DNA of 64,000 nt from Formosa sp. Hel3_A1_48 (GTDB lineage: Bacteria; Bacteroidota; Bacteroidia; Flavobacteriales; Flavobacteriaceae), in contig NZ_CP017259.1 of assembly GCF_001735715.1 (NCBI RefSeq), positions 1,423,501 to 1,487,500 on the forward strand. Direction: 5' to 3'. The notes under the pieces are model-generated. The model did no database searches, had not been told where the DNA came from, and worked only from the letters and a program-made list of their open reading frames with translations. A program made the position numbers and the translations under genes. Shown piece by piece: positions 39,001-47,571 of this stretch. Within the stretch, counting starts at the first letter, position 1. Each line of letters begins with the position of its first letter.

Positions 39001-42000
39001 TATACGGTAATTAACTCTTTAGATTTGGTTTATAGGCCCAGCGAGCGTGGGCCATACAATTACCAACAAGGCGCTGAAGACGGCATTTTAGATAACCCAC
39101 AGAACAGTTGGGCTGGAATTTCAAGACAATTAACCTCTACTGATTTTGAACAAGCTAATGTAGAATATGTTGAGTTTTGGTTGATGGATCCCTTTTTAAA
39201 TAATCCGTCAAATCCTGGAGGTAAATTGGTTCTTAACTTAGGGAATATTTCTGAGGACGTTATTAAGGACGGGAAAAAGCAATACGAAAATGGGTTGCCT
39301 AGTGATGGTGATGTAAGTTTGCTGCCTTCCTCTGTTTGGGGGACTGTATCTCCTCAAAATCAGTCCTTGATTTATGCTTTTTCGACTCAAGGGCAGGAGC
39401 GTAACAATCAAGATGTTGGGCTTGACGGTTATGATGATACTGAAGAGCGAAATACTACAGATGCTCGATTTACTTCGTTTTCGAATCTTGCCGATCCTGC
39501 AAATGATAATTATGCCTATTACTTAAACTCAAGTGGTGATATTTTTGAACGTTACAAGCGATACAATGGGCTTGAAGGAAACTCACCAGATATATTTACT
39601 GAAACTAACAGAGGATCTACCACACAACCCGATGTGGAAGATATCAATAGAGATAACACAATGAATACCATTGATAGTTATTACGAATACGAATTAGACA
39701 TCACATCTTCGGCACTAAATAACCCAAATAGCCCATACATTGTTGACCGAAAATCGATTACAAATATCACGCTTCCAAATGGTTCTCAGTCGGGGGACAT
39801 CAATTGGTATCAGTTTAGAATTCCACTTACTGAATTCACCAATGCTGTAGGAGGAATATCAGATTTTAGATCGATCCGCTTTACAAGGATTTATCTTAAA
39901 GAATTTACAGAAACAACAGTGTTGAGGTTTGGTACTTTTGATTTGGTGCGAAGCGACTGGCGACGATTTTTACAGTCTTTGGACAATGATTCAGATGCTG
40001 CTACTGCTTTGGAACCAACAGACTTTAGTGTCGGAATAGTTGGCATTCAAGAAAACGATGGCAGTTATGTTTCACCACCAAATGTTCAACGCGAGCAGCT
40101 TAATAACAACAACACTATTGTACGTCAAAATGAGCAGTCTCTTGTAGTTGATGTTTGTGAATTGGAGCCTCAGGACTCAAGAGCTGTTTTTAAGAACATC
40201 AATGTCGATATGCGCCAGTACAAAAAACTTAAGATGTTTATCCACGCGGAGGATGGTGAAGCGGATAGTTTTGAACAAGGCCAATTAGTTGCTTTTGTGC
40301 GTATGGGTAATGATTTTACACAAAATTATTATCAATTAGAATTGCCGCTTAGAAAATCATCTGGTGCGACTGGCGCCTCTGAATCTGAAGTCTGGCCTGA
40401 ATACAACGAACTCAACATCCCTTTGGAATTTTTAGAAAAAATTAAAGCATTGGGGATTAGTCAAGGAACTTTAGTAAATGAAGACCCTACATTTTATGAT
40501 ATAATTGACGGGGAATTGCAAGAGACAGCTGTTGGGGAGTTTACTCCATTTTCTCTTGGTATTAACTCCACCCAATCTGAAGCGCCTTATGAGCAACGTA
40601 TTGCAATTAAAGGAAACCCAAACTTTGGCGATATCCGCTCGCTTATGGTGGGGGTAAAAAATATTGGTTCTGCCGACCAATGCGCTGAGGTATGGTTTAA
40701 TGAATTGCGCATTGCTGATATGGACAATGAAGGTGGCTGGGCAGCCATTATGAGTATGGATAGTAACATTGCAGATTTCATGAATGTCAATGCCACTGCA
40801 AAACGAAGCACCACGGGCTTTGGAAACATCGATCAAGGACCAAATGAGCGCAGTAGGGAAGATTTAAAACAATACGATTTTGTAACCAACATGAATGTTG
40901 GCCAATTATTACCCAAAAAATGGGGGCTTCAAATTCCATTCAATTACGGACAAAGTGAAACTTTAATTACTCCTGAATATGATCAACAGTACAAAGATTT
41001 AAAGCTTCAAAACCGCTTAGATGCCGCCGAAACAAATGAAGAGCGAGATCGAATTCGAATGCAGTCAGAGGATTACACTAAGCGCAAAAGCATCAACTTT
41101 ATTGGGGTTAAAAAACAACGGACCGGAGATGCAAAACCTAGAATTTACGACGTTGAAAACTTAACACTCAACTACTCATACAATGAAATGAAACATCGTG
41201 ATTTTGAAATTGAAAACTCTCTTGATCAGAATGTTCGCGTTGGGGCAAATTACGCCTATAGTTTCCAACCATTAAATTTTGAACCATTTAAGAAAAATGA
41301 TTCTTTATTTACTGGAAAATACTGGAAAATTATTAAAGATTTTAATCTTAACTTATTGCCGTCAAACCTGACGATCAATTCCGATATTATTCGTCAATTC
41401 AATAGTCAAAAGTTTAGAGATGCTGATCTAGGAGCAAGTAATATTACGGTGGATGAGTTGATCCGAAGAAACTACACTTTTGATCTGGAATATACTTTAA
41501 ACTATCAGCTCACAAATGCCTTAAGTCTTAATTTCACATCCTCTAACAATCACATTGTTCGGAACTATTTTATAAATGATGATTTGAACGGAGATCAGGA
41601 CCCAAGCTTAGGAGTATGGGACCGTTTTTTCGACTTTGGGGACCCAAACCGGCATTCGCAACAATTGGGAATAAATTATGAATTACCGCTTTACAAAATT
41701 CCAACATTGAGTTTCTTGACTGCAAATTATTCGTACACAGGAGATTTTCTCTGGACCAAGGGATCAGACCTCTTCGGTCAACTCAACATAAATGGGCAGA
41801 CTTATGATTTAGGAAATTCGATATCTAATGCAAATCAGCACAATCTCAATACCTCTTTTGATATGCGTAAGTTTTACCGCTATTTGGGATTAAAAACTTC
41901 TAGATCTTCGCGCCCATCACGTGTTCGGAACAGCTCCAGCACCAATTCTGGACGAACTGCATCAAAAAAGAAATTTAACATCAAAGACTTTGGGCTAGGA

Positions 42001-43371
42001 TTACTGACGTCTATCAATAGAATGCAAGTCAACTATTCTGAAAGCAACAGTTCTTATTTGCCTGGCTATTTACCAACGCCTGGATTTGTTGGGACCATGA
42101 AGCCTACATTGGGCTACACTTTAGGGAGTCAGCGGGATGTTCGTATTGTTGCTGCTCAGAACGGCTGGCTTACAACATTCGATCAATTTAATCAGCAATA
42201 TTCAGAAACACATAATGAAAACTTAGATTATGCCATAAATACCGAGCCTATATCAGACTTAAAAATCGATTTTACAGGGGGTAAAACTTATGCTACAAAC
42301 TTTACAGAAAACTTTAATACCTCCGACACAAATGGTGATGGTTTAAGCAACACCTATAATTCACTAATTCAAAATACATTTGGGAATTTTAATATATCAA
42401 CAGCGTTGATTCGAACAGCCTTTAGTCAAAGCGATGAATTCAATTCCGCTCCTTTTGAAGATTTCAAAAACAACAGATTGGTGATTGCCAATAGATTGGC
42501 TGAGGATTTTTACGGCAACACAGCTTATGCTACGGATGCTGAGGGATACCCCTTAGGTTTTGGTAAAAACAGCCAGTCTGTTTTGTTGCCTGCATTCTTG
42601 TCGGCTTATTCTGGAAAAAAAGCGAATAAAATTAGCCTAGATGCGTTCCGCGACATCCCAATTCCGAATTGGACTTTGAAATACACAGGGTTCATGAAAA
42701 ATAAATGGTTTAAAAAACGTTTCAGGCGATTTTCCATTACGCATGGCTATAGATCTTCTTATACAATAAACCAGTTCCGTACGAATTTAGATTACAAAGC
42801 TGCTGATCCTAATTTGGATTATGCCTCTCAAAATTCAAATGTTTTAGATCAGTCTGGCAATTTCAAAGTTAAGACCCTGTTTAGTAATGTTAATTTGGTT
42901 GAACAATTTAGCCCCCTAATAAAAGTGGATTTCGAAATGAAAAACTCCATTAAGCTATCTACAGAAATCAAAAAAGACCGAAGCTTATCCATGAGCTTTG
43001 ACAATAACTTGTTAACAGAAATCCAGGGGTATGAATATATTTTCGGATTAGGTTACCGCATAAAAGATCTACGTATCAGGTCGAAATTGGCGGGACCTCG
43101 AAAAATCATAAAGAGTGATTTGAATATGAAAGCCGATTTGTCTGTACGGAATAACAAGACAATAATAAGATATTTGGATTTAGACAATAATCAAGTGAGT
43201 GCTGGCCAAACAATATGGAGTTTAAAATACGCGGCTGATTATGCTTTTAGCAGCAATTTGACTGCTATATTTTATTTTGATTACGCATTCTCAGAATATG
43301 CAATATCTACGGCCTTTCCACAAACCACTATAAGGTCTGGATTTACTCTGCGATATAATTTTGGAAACTAA
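36031..43371 (+). CDS. sprA: Type IX secretion/gliding motility outer-membrane translocon SprA (Sov)
   Basis: Giant outer-membrane beta-barrel of 2446 residues, the protein-conducting channel of the type IX secretion system. The N terminus is a signal peptide ending VLWAQ, then QHTPVVRDST. Family features include IPDLYVNSKVFETIFGG, VPQGSVEMDLG and a C terminus ending in an aromatic strand (GFTLRYNFGN). No in-frame ATG exists before the signal-peptide cleavage site, so TTG at 36031 is the most likely start. It follows ruvA by 5 bases and precedes gcvH by 23, the usual flavobacterial order. Confidence 0.95.
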   Translation: MKIFNLKINLNSYAVLTFLSLSSVLWAQHTPVVRDSTSTTFSFRDLSTPDPSSVVSKYTYDPITDRYYYTSKVGDFNIKFPVILTPQEFQALVQRENLKSYYKEKLDAFDGKKEGSEAAKRNLIPDLYVNSKVFETIFGGNVISVVPQGSVEMDLGVMYTKQENPAFSPRNQSNFTFDFDQRISLSLMGKVGTRLQVNANYDTQSTFDFQNLFKIEFDPTAAAAEELSKNNTIGGGVAKASDLKNKTNNGKSYSGNEDTILKKLEVGNVSMPLNSSLIRGAQSLFGVKAQLQFGKTTVTGVFSEQQSETRSIVAQGGGALQEFDFFGLDYDENRHFFLAQYFRDHYDEALENYPFINSQVQITRIEVWVTNRTNQTQNVRNILALQDLGESSRIGLTVPPVDFINVGPNAYPDNANNDFDPNTIGEPGSQLTESVRDIATAQSGFLTSGVNEGFDYGKLENARKLIEGNEYRVNTQLGYISLNQRLQNDEVLAVAFQFTVGGEVYQVGEFANDGLNATEVSTDLNTGNEIVNNQSLVLKMLKSAVTNVDLPIWDLMMKNVYDTGAYQLSQEDFKLNIFYNETSSLNFITPVDGTPFPTPVANQDPINDIPLIRLFNFDRLNFNNDPQNNGDGFFDFVPGITVIPQNGKIIFTKAEPFGAYLFETLRLDPSENYQADETLPGAYNANQAKYVYRSLYTSTKTAALQDSEKNKFQIRGRYKSSGGSGIPIGAFNVPRGSVKVTAGGRVLVEGVDYTVNYQIGTVQILDPSLQSSNTPIQVSVENNSVFGQQTRRFTGFNVEHQFNENFVLGATLLNLNERPITQKANYGTEPINNTVIGFNGNYSTELPFMTRMANKLPNIDTDATSNLSLRGEFAYLKPGAPKGTDFNNEVTSYIDDFEGTQNGISLLTPQSWFLSSRPKGLGRLYAQGNEDDNGYQNGFDRALLNWYTIDPIFYSSQRPGEISDDDVSDLYTRRIFIDELFPEIDLVTGQYTVINSLDLVYRPSERGPYNYQQGAEDGILDNPQNSWAGISRQLTSTDFEQANVEYVEFWLMDPFLNNPSNPGGKLVLNLGNISEDVIKDGKKQYENGLPSDGDVSLLPSSVWGTVSPQNQSLIYAFSTQGQERNNQDVGLDGYDDTEERNTTDARFTSFSNLADPANDNYAYYLNSSGDIFERYKRYNGLEGNSPDIFTETNRGSTTQPDVEDINRDNTMNTIDSYYEYELDITSSALNNPNSPYIVDRKSITNITLPNGSQSGDINWYQFRIPLTEFTNAVGGISDFRSIRFTRIYLKEFTETTVLRFGTFDLVRSDWRRFLQSLDNDSDAATALEPTDFSVGIVGIQENDGSYVSPPNVQREQLNNNNTIVRQNEQSLVVDVCELEPQDSRAVFKNINVDMRQYKKLKMFIHAEDGEADSFEQGQLVAFVRMGNDFTQNYYQLELPLRKSSGATGASESEVWPEYNELNIPLEFLEKIKALGISQGTLVNEDPTFYDIIDGELQETAVGEFTPFSLGINSTQSEAPYEQRIAIKGNPNFGDIRSLMVGVKNIGSADQCAEVWFNELRIADMDNEGGWAAIMSMDSNIADFMNVNATAKRSTTGFGNIDQGPNERSREDLKQYDFVTNMNVGQLLPKKWGLQIPFNYGQSETLITPEYDQQYKDLKLQNRLDAAETNEERDRIRMQSEDYTKRKSINFIGVKKQRTGDAKPRIYDVENLTLNYSYNEMKHRDFEIENSLDQNVRVGANYAYSFQPLNFEPFKKNDSLFTGKYWKIIKDFNLNLLPSNLTINSDIIRQFNSQKFRDADLGASNITVDELIRRNYTFDLEYTLNYQLTNALSLNFTSSNNHIVRNYFINDDLNGDQDPSLGVWDRFFDFGDPNRHSQQLGINYELPLYKIPTLSFLTANYSYTGDFLWTKGSDLFGQLNINGQTYDLGNSISNANQHNLNTSFDMRKFYRYLGLKTSRSSRPSRVRNSSSTNSGRTASKKKFNIKDFGLGLLTSINRMQVNYSESNSSYLPGYLPTPGFVGTMKPTLGYTLGSQRDVRIVAAQNGWLTTFDQFNQQYSETHNENLDYAINTEPISDLKIDFTGGKTYATNFTENFNTSDTNGDGLSNTYNSLIQNTFGNFNISTALIRTAFSQSDEFNSAPFEDFKNNRLVIANRLAEDFYGNTAYATDAEGYPLGFGKNSQSVLLPAFLSAYSGKKANKISLDAFRDIPIPNWTLKYTGFMKNKWFKKRFRRFSITHGYRSSYTINQFRTNLDYKAADPNLDYASQNSNVLDQSGNFKVKTLFSNVNLVEQFSPLIKVDFEMKNSIKLSTEIKKDRSLSMSFDNNLLTEIQGYEYIFGLGYRIKDLRIRSKLAGPRKIIKSDLNMKADLSVRNNKTIIRYLDLDNNQVSAGQTIWSLKYAADYAFSSNLTAIFYFDYAFSEYAISTAFPQTTIRSGFTLRYNFGN

Positions 43372-43394
43372 TTTATACAATAACAATAGAAAAA

Positions 43395-43775
43395 ATGAAT
43401 GTACCTGATGAATTAAAATACACCAAAGACCATGAGTGGGTTAGCGCCAAGGGCGATATACTCACGATTGGGATTACTGATTTTGCTCAAGGCGAACTAG
43501 GGGATATCGTTTATGTTGAAGTAGATACATTGGACGAGATCCTCGAAGCTGAAGAAGTTTTTGGTACGGTTGAAGCCGTAAAAACTGTTTCTGATTTGTT
43601 CCTTCCAGTTGCTGGAGAAATTATTGAATTTAATGATTCGCTAGAAGATGAACCAGAAAAAGTCAATGACGATCCTTACGGAGCTGGCTGGATGATAAAG
43701 CTTAAATGTTCTAACCTAGCCGATCTCGAGGAGTTGATGTCTGCCGATGATTATAAAGCTTTAATAGGTGTTTAA
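43395..43775 (+). CDS. gcvH: Glycine cleavage system H protein
   Basis: 126 residues. Lipoyl carrier of the glycine cleavage system, shuttling the aminomethyl group between the P and T proteins. The lipoyl lysine is K63 in FGTVEAVKTVSDL. The protein starts with the usual YTKDHEWV and ends with LMSADDYKALIGV. No other gcv gene is in the window. It shares its 3' end with the following VanZ-like gene (8-base overlap). Confidence 0.96.
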   Translation: MNVPDELKYTKDHEWVSAKGDILTIGITDFAQGELGDIVYVEVDTLDEILEAEEVFGTVEAVKTVSDLFLPVAGEIIEFNDSLEDEPEKVNDDPYGAGWMIKLKCSNLADLEELMSADDYKALIGV

Positions 43776-44151
43776 AAAATCGCTGATCCACCTGTTGTCT
43801 ATTGGTTATGCAATTTGCTTAGCCGTTGCGAGTTTGGTAGAAATAAACACTGAAGCCGCGTTCAGTATAAAGCATCAAGATAAAATTTTTCATTTTGCAG
43901 CCTACGCAGTGCTTTGCTTTTTGTTTTTTTTATCATTTTATTTGCTAGCACTAAACAAAAGTCTATTATATGCAGCCCTATTGGCCTTCACATTTGGCAC
44001 AATTATTGAGCTTTTACAAAGTATAACGCCATACTCAAGAGTGTCTGATGTAGAAGATCTCTTTGCAAACACGCTTGGAATTTTGACAATGGTTATCATT
44101 TTGCGATGGAAAAAACAAACTGTTGTTAAAAAGCTCCAAACGTTTATGTAG
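43768..44151 (+). CDS. VanZ-like membrane protein
   Basis: 127 residues with four hydrophobic segments and the VanZ pattern: an acidic loop (DKIFHFAAYAVLCF) and a segment with TFGTIIELLQSITPYSRVSDVEDLFANTLG. It starts at GTG 43768, inside the end of gcvH, and is translationally coupled to it. VanZ relatives are associated with teicoplanin resistance and cell-envelope functions, but the role here is unknown. Confidence 0.82.
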   Translation: MFKKSLIHLLSIGYAICLAVASLVEINTEAAFSIKHQDKIFHFAAYAVLCFLFFLSFYLLALNKSLLYAALLAFTFGTIIELLQSITPYSRVSDVEDLFANTLGILTMVIILRWKKQTVVKKLQTFM

Positions 44152-44195
44152 TTTTATTTTTTTTAATTAATTTAACCCCCTTATTATAATACACA

Positions 44196-44915
44196 ATGGA
44201 ATCAAAGAAAAACCCAAAAGCAGATGTCAGTAGAAATGGCTCAATCTATTTCGCTGTTGGCTTGGCATTGATGTTGTTTTTAACGTACTCTACTCTTAAT
44301 TACAAAACGTACGACAAATCTAATATCGACATTGGAAAACTTAATCTAGACGATGAACTTGACGAGGAAATCCCTATCATTGAACAAATTATTCCACCAC
44401 CGCCACCACCTCCCCCTCCTGCGGCACCTGAAGTCATTGAAGTTGTAGAAGATGAGGAAGAAGTAGAAGAAACAGTGATCGAATCAACAGAAACTGATCA
44501 AGAGGAAGAGATCATGGAAGTCGAAGACGTTGAAGTCGAGGAAGTCATAGAAGATGTTGAGGTTCCTTTTGCTGTTATAGAGAATGTTCCAGAATATCCT
44601 GGATGCGAGCGCGGTTCAAACGCTGATAAAAGAAAATGCATGTCCGACAAAATCGCGAAGTTTGTTCAACGTAAGTTCAACACAGATTTAGCAGGCGACT
44701 TAGGGCTTTCTGGGCGCCAGCGAATAAGTGTCATTTTTAAAATTGATAAAAACGGAAATGTTACCGGTGTACGTTCAAGGGCACCACACCCTAGGTTAGA
44801 AAAAGAAGCAGCTAGAGTAATCAACATGCTGCCAAAAATGAAACCCGGTCGCCAAAGAGGAAAGCCAGTAATAGTACCTTATTCTTTACCGATTACTTTC
44901 CAAGTACAAGACTAG
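44196..44915 (+). CDS. tonB: TonB energy transducer with polyproline and acidic linker
   Basis: 239 residues. A cytoplasmic start and one transmembrane helix (about 17-37) are followed by nine consecutive prolines (about 67-75), a long Glu/Val-rich acidic linker (to about 127) and a TonB C-terminal domain. The latter contains VPEYPGCERGSNADKRKC and ends KPVIVPYSLPITFQV. It couples the proton motive force to outer-membrane receptors with ExbB/ExbD. The linker is acidic, whereas classical TonB linkers are Lys/Glu-Pro mixed. A hairpin at 44938-44962 terminates it. Confidence 0.9.
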   Translation: MESKKNPKADVSRNGSIYFAVGLALMLFLTYSTLNYKTYDKSNIDIGKLNLDDELDEEIPIIEQIIPPPPPPPPPAAPEVIEVVEDEEEVEETVIESTETDQEEEIMEVEDVEVEEVIEDVEVPFAVIENVPEYPGCERGSNADKRKCMSDKIAKFVQRKFNTDLAGDLGLSGRQRISVIFKIDKNGNVTGVRSRAPHPRLEKEAARVINMLPKMKPGRQRGKPVIVPYSLPITFQVQD

Positions 44916-44937
44916 TCTGGTATAAATAGTATAAATT

Positions 44938-44964
44938 AAAATCCCGCCATTGGTGGGATTTTTT
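44938..44964. terminator. Bidirectional terminator between tonB and the protease gene
   Basis: AAAATCCC pairs with GGGATTTT, extended by GCC/GGT (one wobble) around loop ATT, with T-runs on both strands. It serves tonB on the plus strand and the retropepsin-like gene on the minus strand. Confidence 0.85.
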
Positions 44965-45409
44965 ATTTCATGTATAGATAATTCTTGTCATAATCGATCA
45001 CCGCGCTTCCATTCTTCAATACATCAGCCCCAATGATGACATCTACTGCAGCTAGATTTACAGCTTCAAATGCCGTATTGATTGGACTCAAATCTATCAA
45101 TGCGATGATGCAGTTTTTCCATTGCCATTTGCCTAAATTTATTCGATTATTTTTAGATAGATTAGCATCAATATGTTCAGGACCAGCGCCTTTAGCTTTA
45201 ATTGTTGTTTCTTTATAATCAAGCTTGTATTTTTTTGATAAATCTTTAGCTACAAAGGTTGTAGAAGCACCAGTATCCAAAATAAACCACCCTTTTACGC
45301 CATTAATTTTTGCAATAAGCTTGTAGTGGTTGCTTGAAGTAAAGTGAAGTTTTGTCTTGTGAAAATTATTTTCAGTTAAAATCTTCTCAATTGAGTGTTT
45401 ATTTGTCAA
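44963..45409 (-). CDS. Retropepsin-like aspartic protease
   Basis: 148 residues, a single lobe of the pepsin/retropepsin (clan AA) fold. The catalytic motif is DTGAS at 45-49 (FILDTGASTTFV), the flap region is around 55-80, and the second hallmark is VDVIIGADVLKNG near 125-137. With one catalytic Asp it must dimerise. There is no signal peptide or membrane segment, so it is probably cytoplasmic. Target unknown. It diverges from tatD, and the two promoters overlap closely. Confidence 0.85.
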   Translation of the reverse strand: MTNKHSIEKILTENNFHKTKLHFTSSNHYKLIAKINGVKGWFILDTGASTTFVAKDLSKKYKLDYKETTIKAKGAGPEHIDANLSKNNRINLGKWQWKNCIIALIDLSPINTAFEAVNLAAVDVIIGADVLKNGSAVIDYDKNYLYMK

Positions 45410-45428
45410 GGCTGCTAAATATTTTAAA

Positions 45429-45436
45429 CAAATATA
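45429..45436 (-). promoter_or_regulatory. -7 element of the retropepsin-like gene
   Basis: The plus strand reads CAAATATA, so the minus strand has TATATTTG, 19 bases before the ATG at 45409. Confidence 0.5.
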
Positions 45437-45449
45437 CTATACAAATCTG

Positions 45450-45457
45450 TACTTTTG
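45450..45457 (+). promoter_or_regulatory. -7 element of tatD, next to the start codon
   Basis: TACTTTTG ends 4 bases before the tatD ATG at 45462, predicting a leaderless or nearly leaderless mRNA. It lies 13 bases from the divergent -7 box. Confidence 0.55.
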
Positions 45458-45461
45458 TAGT

Positions 45462-46229
45462 ATGATAATAACGGACACCCATACGCATTTGTATAGCGAA
45501 TCATTTGAAGCAGACCAAGAACAGATGATTTCAAGGGCACTTCAAGCAGGAGTATCTCGTTTTTTTGTACCAGCCATTGACTCTACTTATTCAGAGGCAA
45601 TGTATGCCTTGGAGCGCAAATACCCAAAACTTGTCTTTTTGATGACAGGGGTACACCCAACTCATGTAAAAGAAGATTATGAGGCCGAGCTAGAGCATGT
45701 TAAAAAAGCTCTGGAATCTCGAACATTTGTAGCCATTGGCGAGATTGGAATTGATCTGTATTGGGATAAGACAACTTTAAAACAGCAACAGGATGCTTTT
45801 CGGGCTCAAATCCAATTGGCGAAACATTATCAACTCCCAATAGTAATCCATTGTAGAGAAGCATTTGATGAAGTTTTTGAAATTTTAGAAGAAGAAAAAT
45901 CAGAAGATTTATTCGGTATTTTTCATTGTTTTACAGGAACAATTGAGCAGGCACATCAAGCTATTTCTTACAATATGAAACTAGGAATCGGAGGAGTTGT
46001 GACTTTTAGAAACGGAAAAATAGATCAGTTTTTATCACAAATCGATCTTAAGCACATTGTTTTGGAAACCGATGCTCCTTATTTGGCCCCTGTTCCTTAC
46101 AGAGGTAAACGAAACGAAAGTGCTTACATTATGGAGGTTTTAAAAAAACTATCTTTTATTTATGAAGAAAGTGAGGAGAACATTGCCAAAATAACCACTC
46201 AAAACTCAAGGGATATTTTTAAAGTATAA
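45462..46229 (+). CDS. tatD: TatD family metal-dependent DNase
   Basis: 255 residues, TIM-barrel metal hydrolase with 3'-5' exonuclease activity in characterised relatives. Metal ligands are seen in DTHTHLY, GEIGIDLYW, IHCREAF, FHCFTG and ETDAPYLAP. It is followed after 4 bases by the asparaginase gene, so they form an operon. Confidence 0.92.
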   Translation: MIITDTHTHLYSESFEADQEQMISRALQAGVSRFFVPAIDSTYSEAMYALERKYPKLVFLMTGVHPTHVKEDYEAELEHVKKALESRTFVAIGEIGIDLYWDKTTLKQQQDAFRAQIQLAKHYQLPIVIHCREAFDEVFEILEEEKSEDLFGIFHCFTGTIEQAHQAISYNMKLGIGGVVTFRNGKIDQFLSQIDLKHIVLETDAPYLAPVPYRGKRNESAYIMEVLKKLSFIYEESEENIAKITTQNSRDIFKV

Positions 46230-46233
46230 TATC

Positions 46234-47262
46234 ATGCGCGCAAACATATTATTGATCTACACAGGAGGTACCATAGGAATGATTAAAAATGCACAGTCCG
46301 AGGCGCTTCAAGCGTTCAATTTTGAGCATTTATTAAAAAGTATTCCCGAGCTCAAGCTAATAAACTGTTCAATTGACACCTTATCTTTTGATACTCCAAT
46401 CGATTCGTCTAATATGAATCCTTTACATTGGATACATTTGGCTAAAACTATTGAAAATAAGTACACAGAATATGATGGGTTTGTAGTGCTTCACGGGAGT
46501 GACACTATGAGTTATTCGGCATCAGCCTTGAGTTTTATGCTTGAACATTTGAACAAGCCAGTGATTTTTACAGGGTCCCAATTGCCTATTGGGGATTTGC
46601 GCACAGATGCCAAAGAAAACCTAATTACCTCTATACAGTTGGCCAGTTTACAACAGAACAACACGCCCGTAATAAGAGAAGTTGGGCTTTATTTTGAGTA
46701 TAAATTATACAGAGGCAATAGAGCTACAAAAATAAATGCTGACCACTTCGAAGCCTTTGCTTCCTATAATTTCCCACCCCTAGTCACATCGGGATTAAAG
46801 CTTCAGGTGCAACACGATTTATTGTTAAAAAATTTCACACAGGACAAATTGAAAGTTCATACGTCTTTAGACACTAATATTGCTTTAATTAAACTTTTCC
46901 CTGGAATTCAGCAGGCAGCATTAAAATCTATTTTAGAAACCCCAAATCTAAAAGGGGTAGTTTTGGAAACCTATGGCTCGGGTAATGCCACTACTGAAAA
47001 GTGGTTTTTAGATCTGTTAAGTAGTGCAATTTCTAAGGGCATTCACATCATTAATGTAACTCAGTGCTCAGGAGGAATGGTGCAGCTGGGGCATTATGAA
47101 ACCAGCAAGCAGATGCGCGATATGGGGGTGATTTCGGCTAAAGATATGACTACCGAGGCCACTATCACAAAGCTGATGTATTTGCTTGGTAAAAGAGATG
47201 TAAAGGGAATGTTTCAATTGGTTTTTGAAACATCTTTACGTGGAGAATTAACCGAAAATTAA
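46234..47262 (+). CDS. ansA: L-asparaginase, type I (cytoplasmic)
   Basis: 342 residues. Hydrolyses asparagine to aspartate and ammonia. The catalytic threonines lie in YTGGTIGM (T13) and in the HGSDTMSYSA segment (about 84-93), and FTGSQLPIGDLRTDAKENL follows. There is no signal peptide, so it is the type I cytoplasmic form. It is second in the tatD operon. The name follows homologues; Gln or Asn specificity was not assessed. Confidence 0.92.
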   Translation: MRANILLIYTGGTIGMIKNAQSEALQAFNFEHLLKSIPELKLINCSIDTLSFDTPIDSSNMNPLHWIHLAKTIENKYTEYDGFVVLHGSDTMSYSASALSFMLEHLNKPVIFTGSQLPIGDLRTDAKENLITSIQLASLQQNNTPVIREVGLYFEYKLYRGNRATKINADHFEAFASYNFPPLVTSGLKLQVQHDLLLKNFTQDKLKVHTSLDTNIALIKLFPGIQQAALKSILETPNLKGVVLETYGSGNATTEKWFLDLLSSAISKGIHIINVTQCSGGMVQLGHYETSKQMRDMGVISAKDMTTEATITKLMYLLGKRDVKGMFQLVFETSLRGELTEN

Positions 47263-47326
47263 GAGAGTTTTACTTTCACAAGTAAACATTTTTTTATTTA
47301 TTTGATCTCTTTTAAAAAAAGAAACT

Positions 47327-47414
47327 AGAGAGGTGGCCGAGTGGTCGAAGGCGCACGCCTGGAAAGTGTGTATACGCCAAAAGCGTATCGAGGGTTCGAA
47401 TCCCTTCCTCTCTG
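47327..47414 (+). tRNA. tRNA-Ser (anticodon GGA)
   Basis: 88-nt class II tRNA. Acceptor AGAGAGG (47327-47333) pairs with CCTCTCT (47407-47413), with discriminator G at 47414. Anticodon stem CACGC/GTGTG encloses loop CTGGAAA, giving GGA. A long variable arm (ATACGCC to GCGTAT region) and T-arm GGGTTCGAATCCC are present. CCA is not encoded. Confidence 0.97.
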
Positions 47415-47571
47415 CAATGCTTGGGATACAAATCTCTGTTATTCAAAAGGTAAGATTATAGAGGTTGTTAAAATAGATTCACAGTTAAATTTTATTTTTC
47501 TAGTGTATTTTTTTTTATATCTTTAGCAACCTATTAAAAACACTAATATTTATAAATTTAAGAATAGAACA

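Noticed and set aside
40471-40836. 121-residue minus-strand frame inside sprA
   Set aside because: Antisense to a conserved giant gene; composition typical of a shadow frame.
47341-47526. 61-residue plus-strand frame across the tRNA-Ser gene
   Set aside because: It overlaps a complete tRNA and has no support as a protein.
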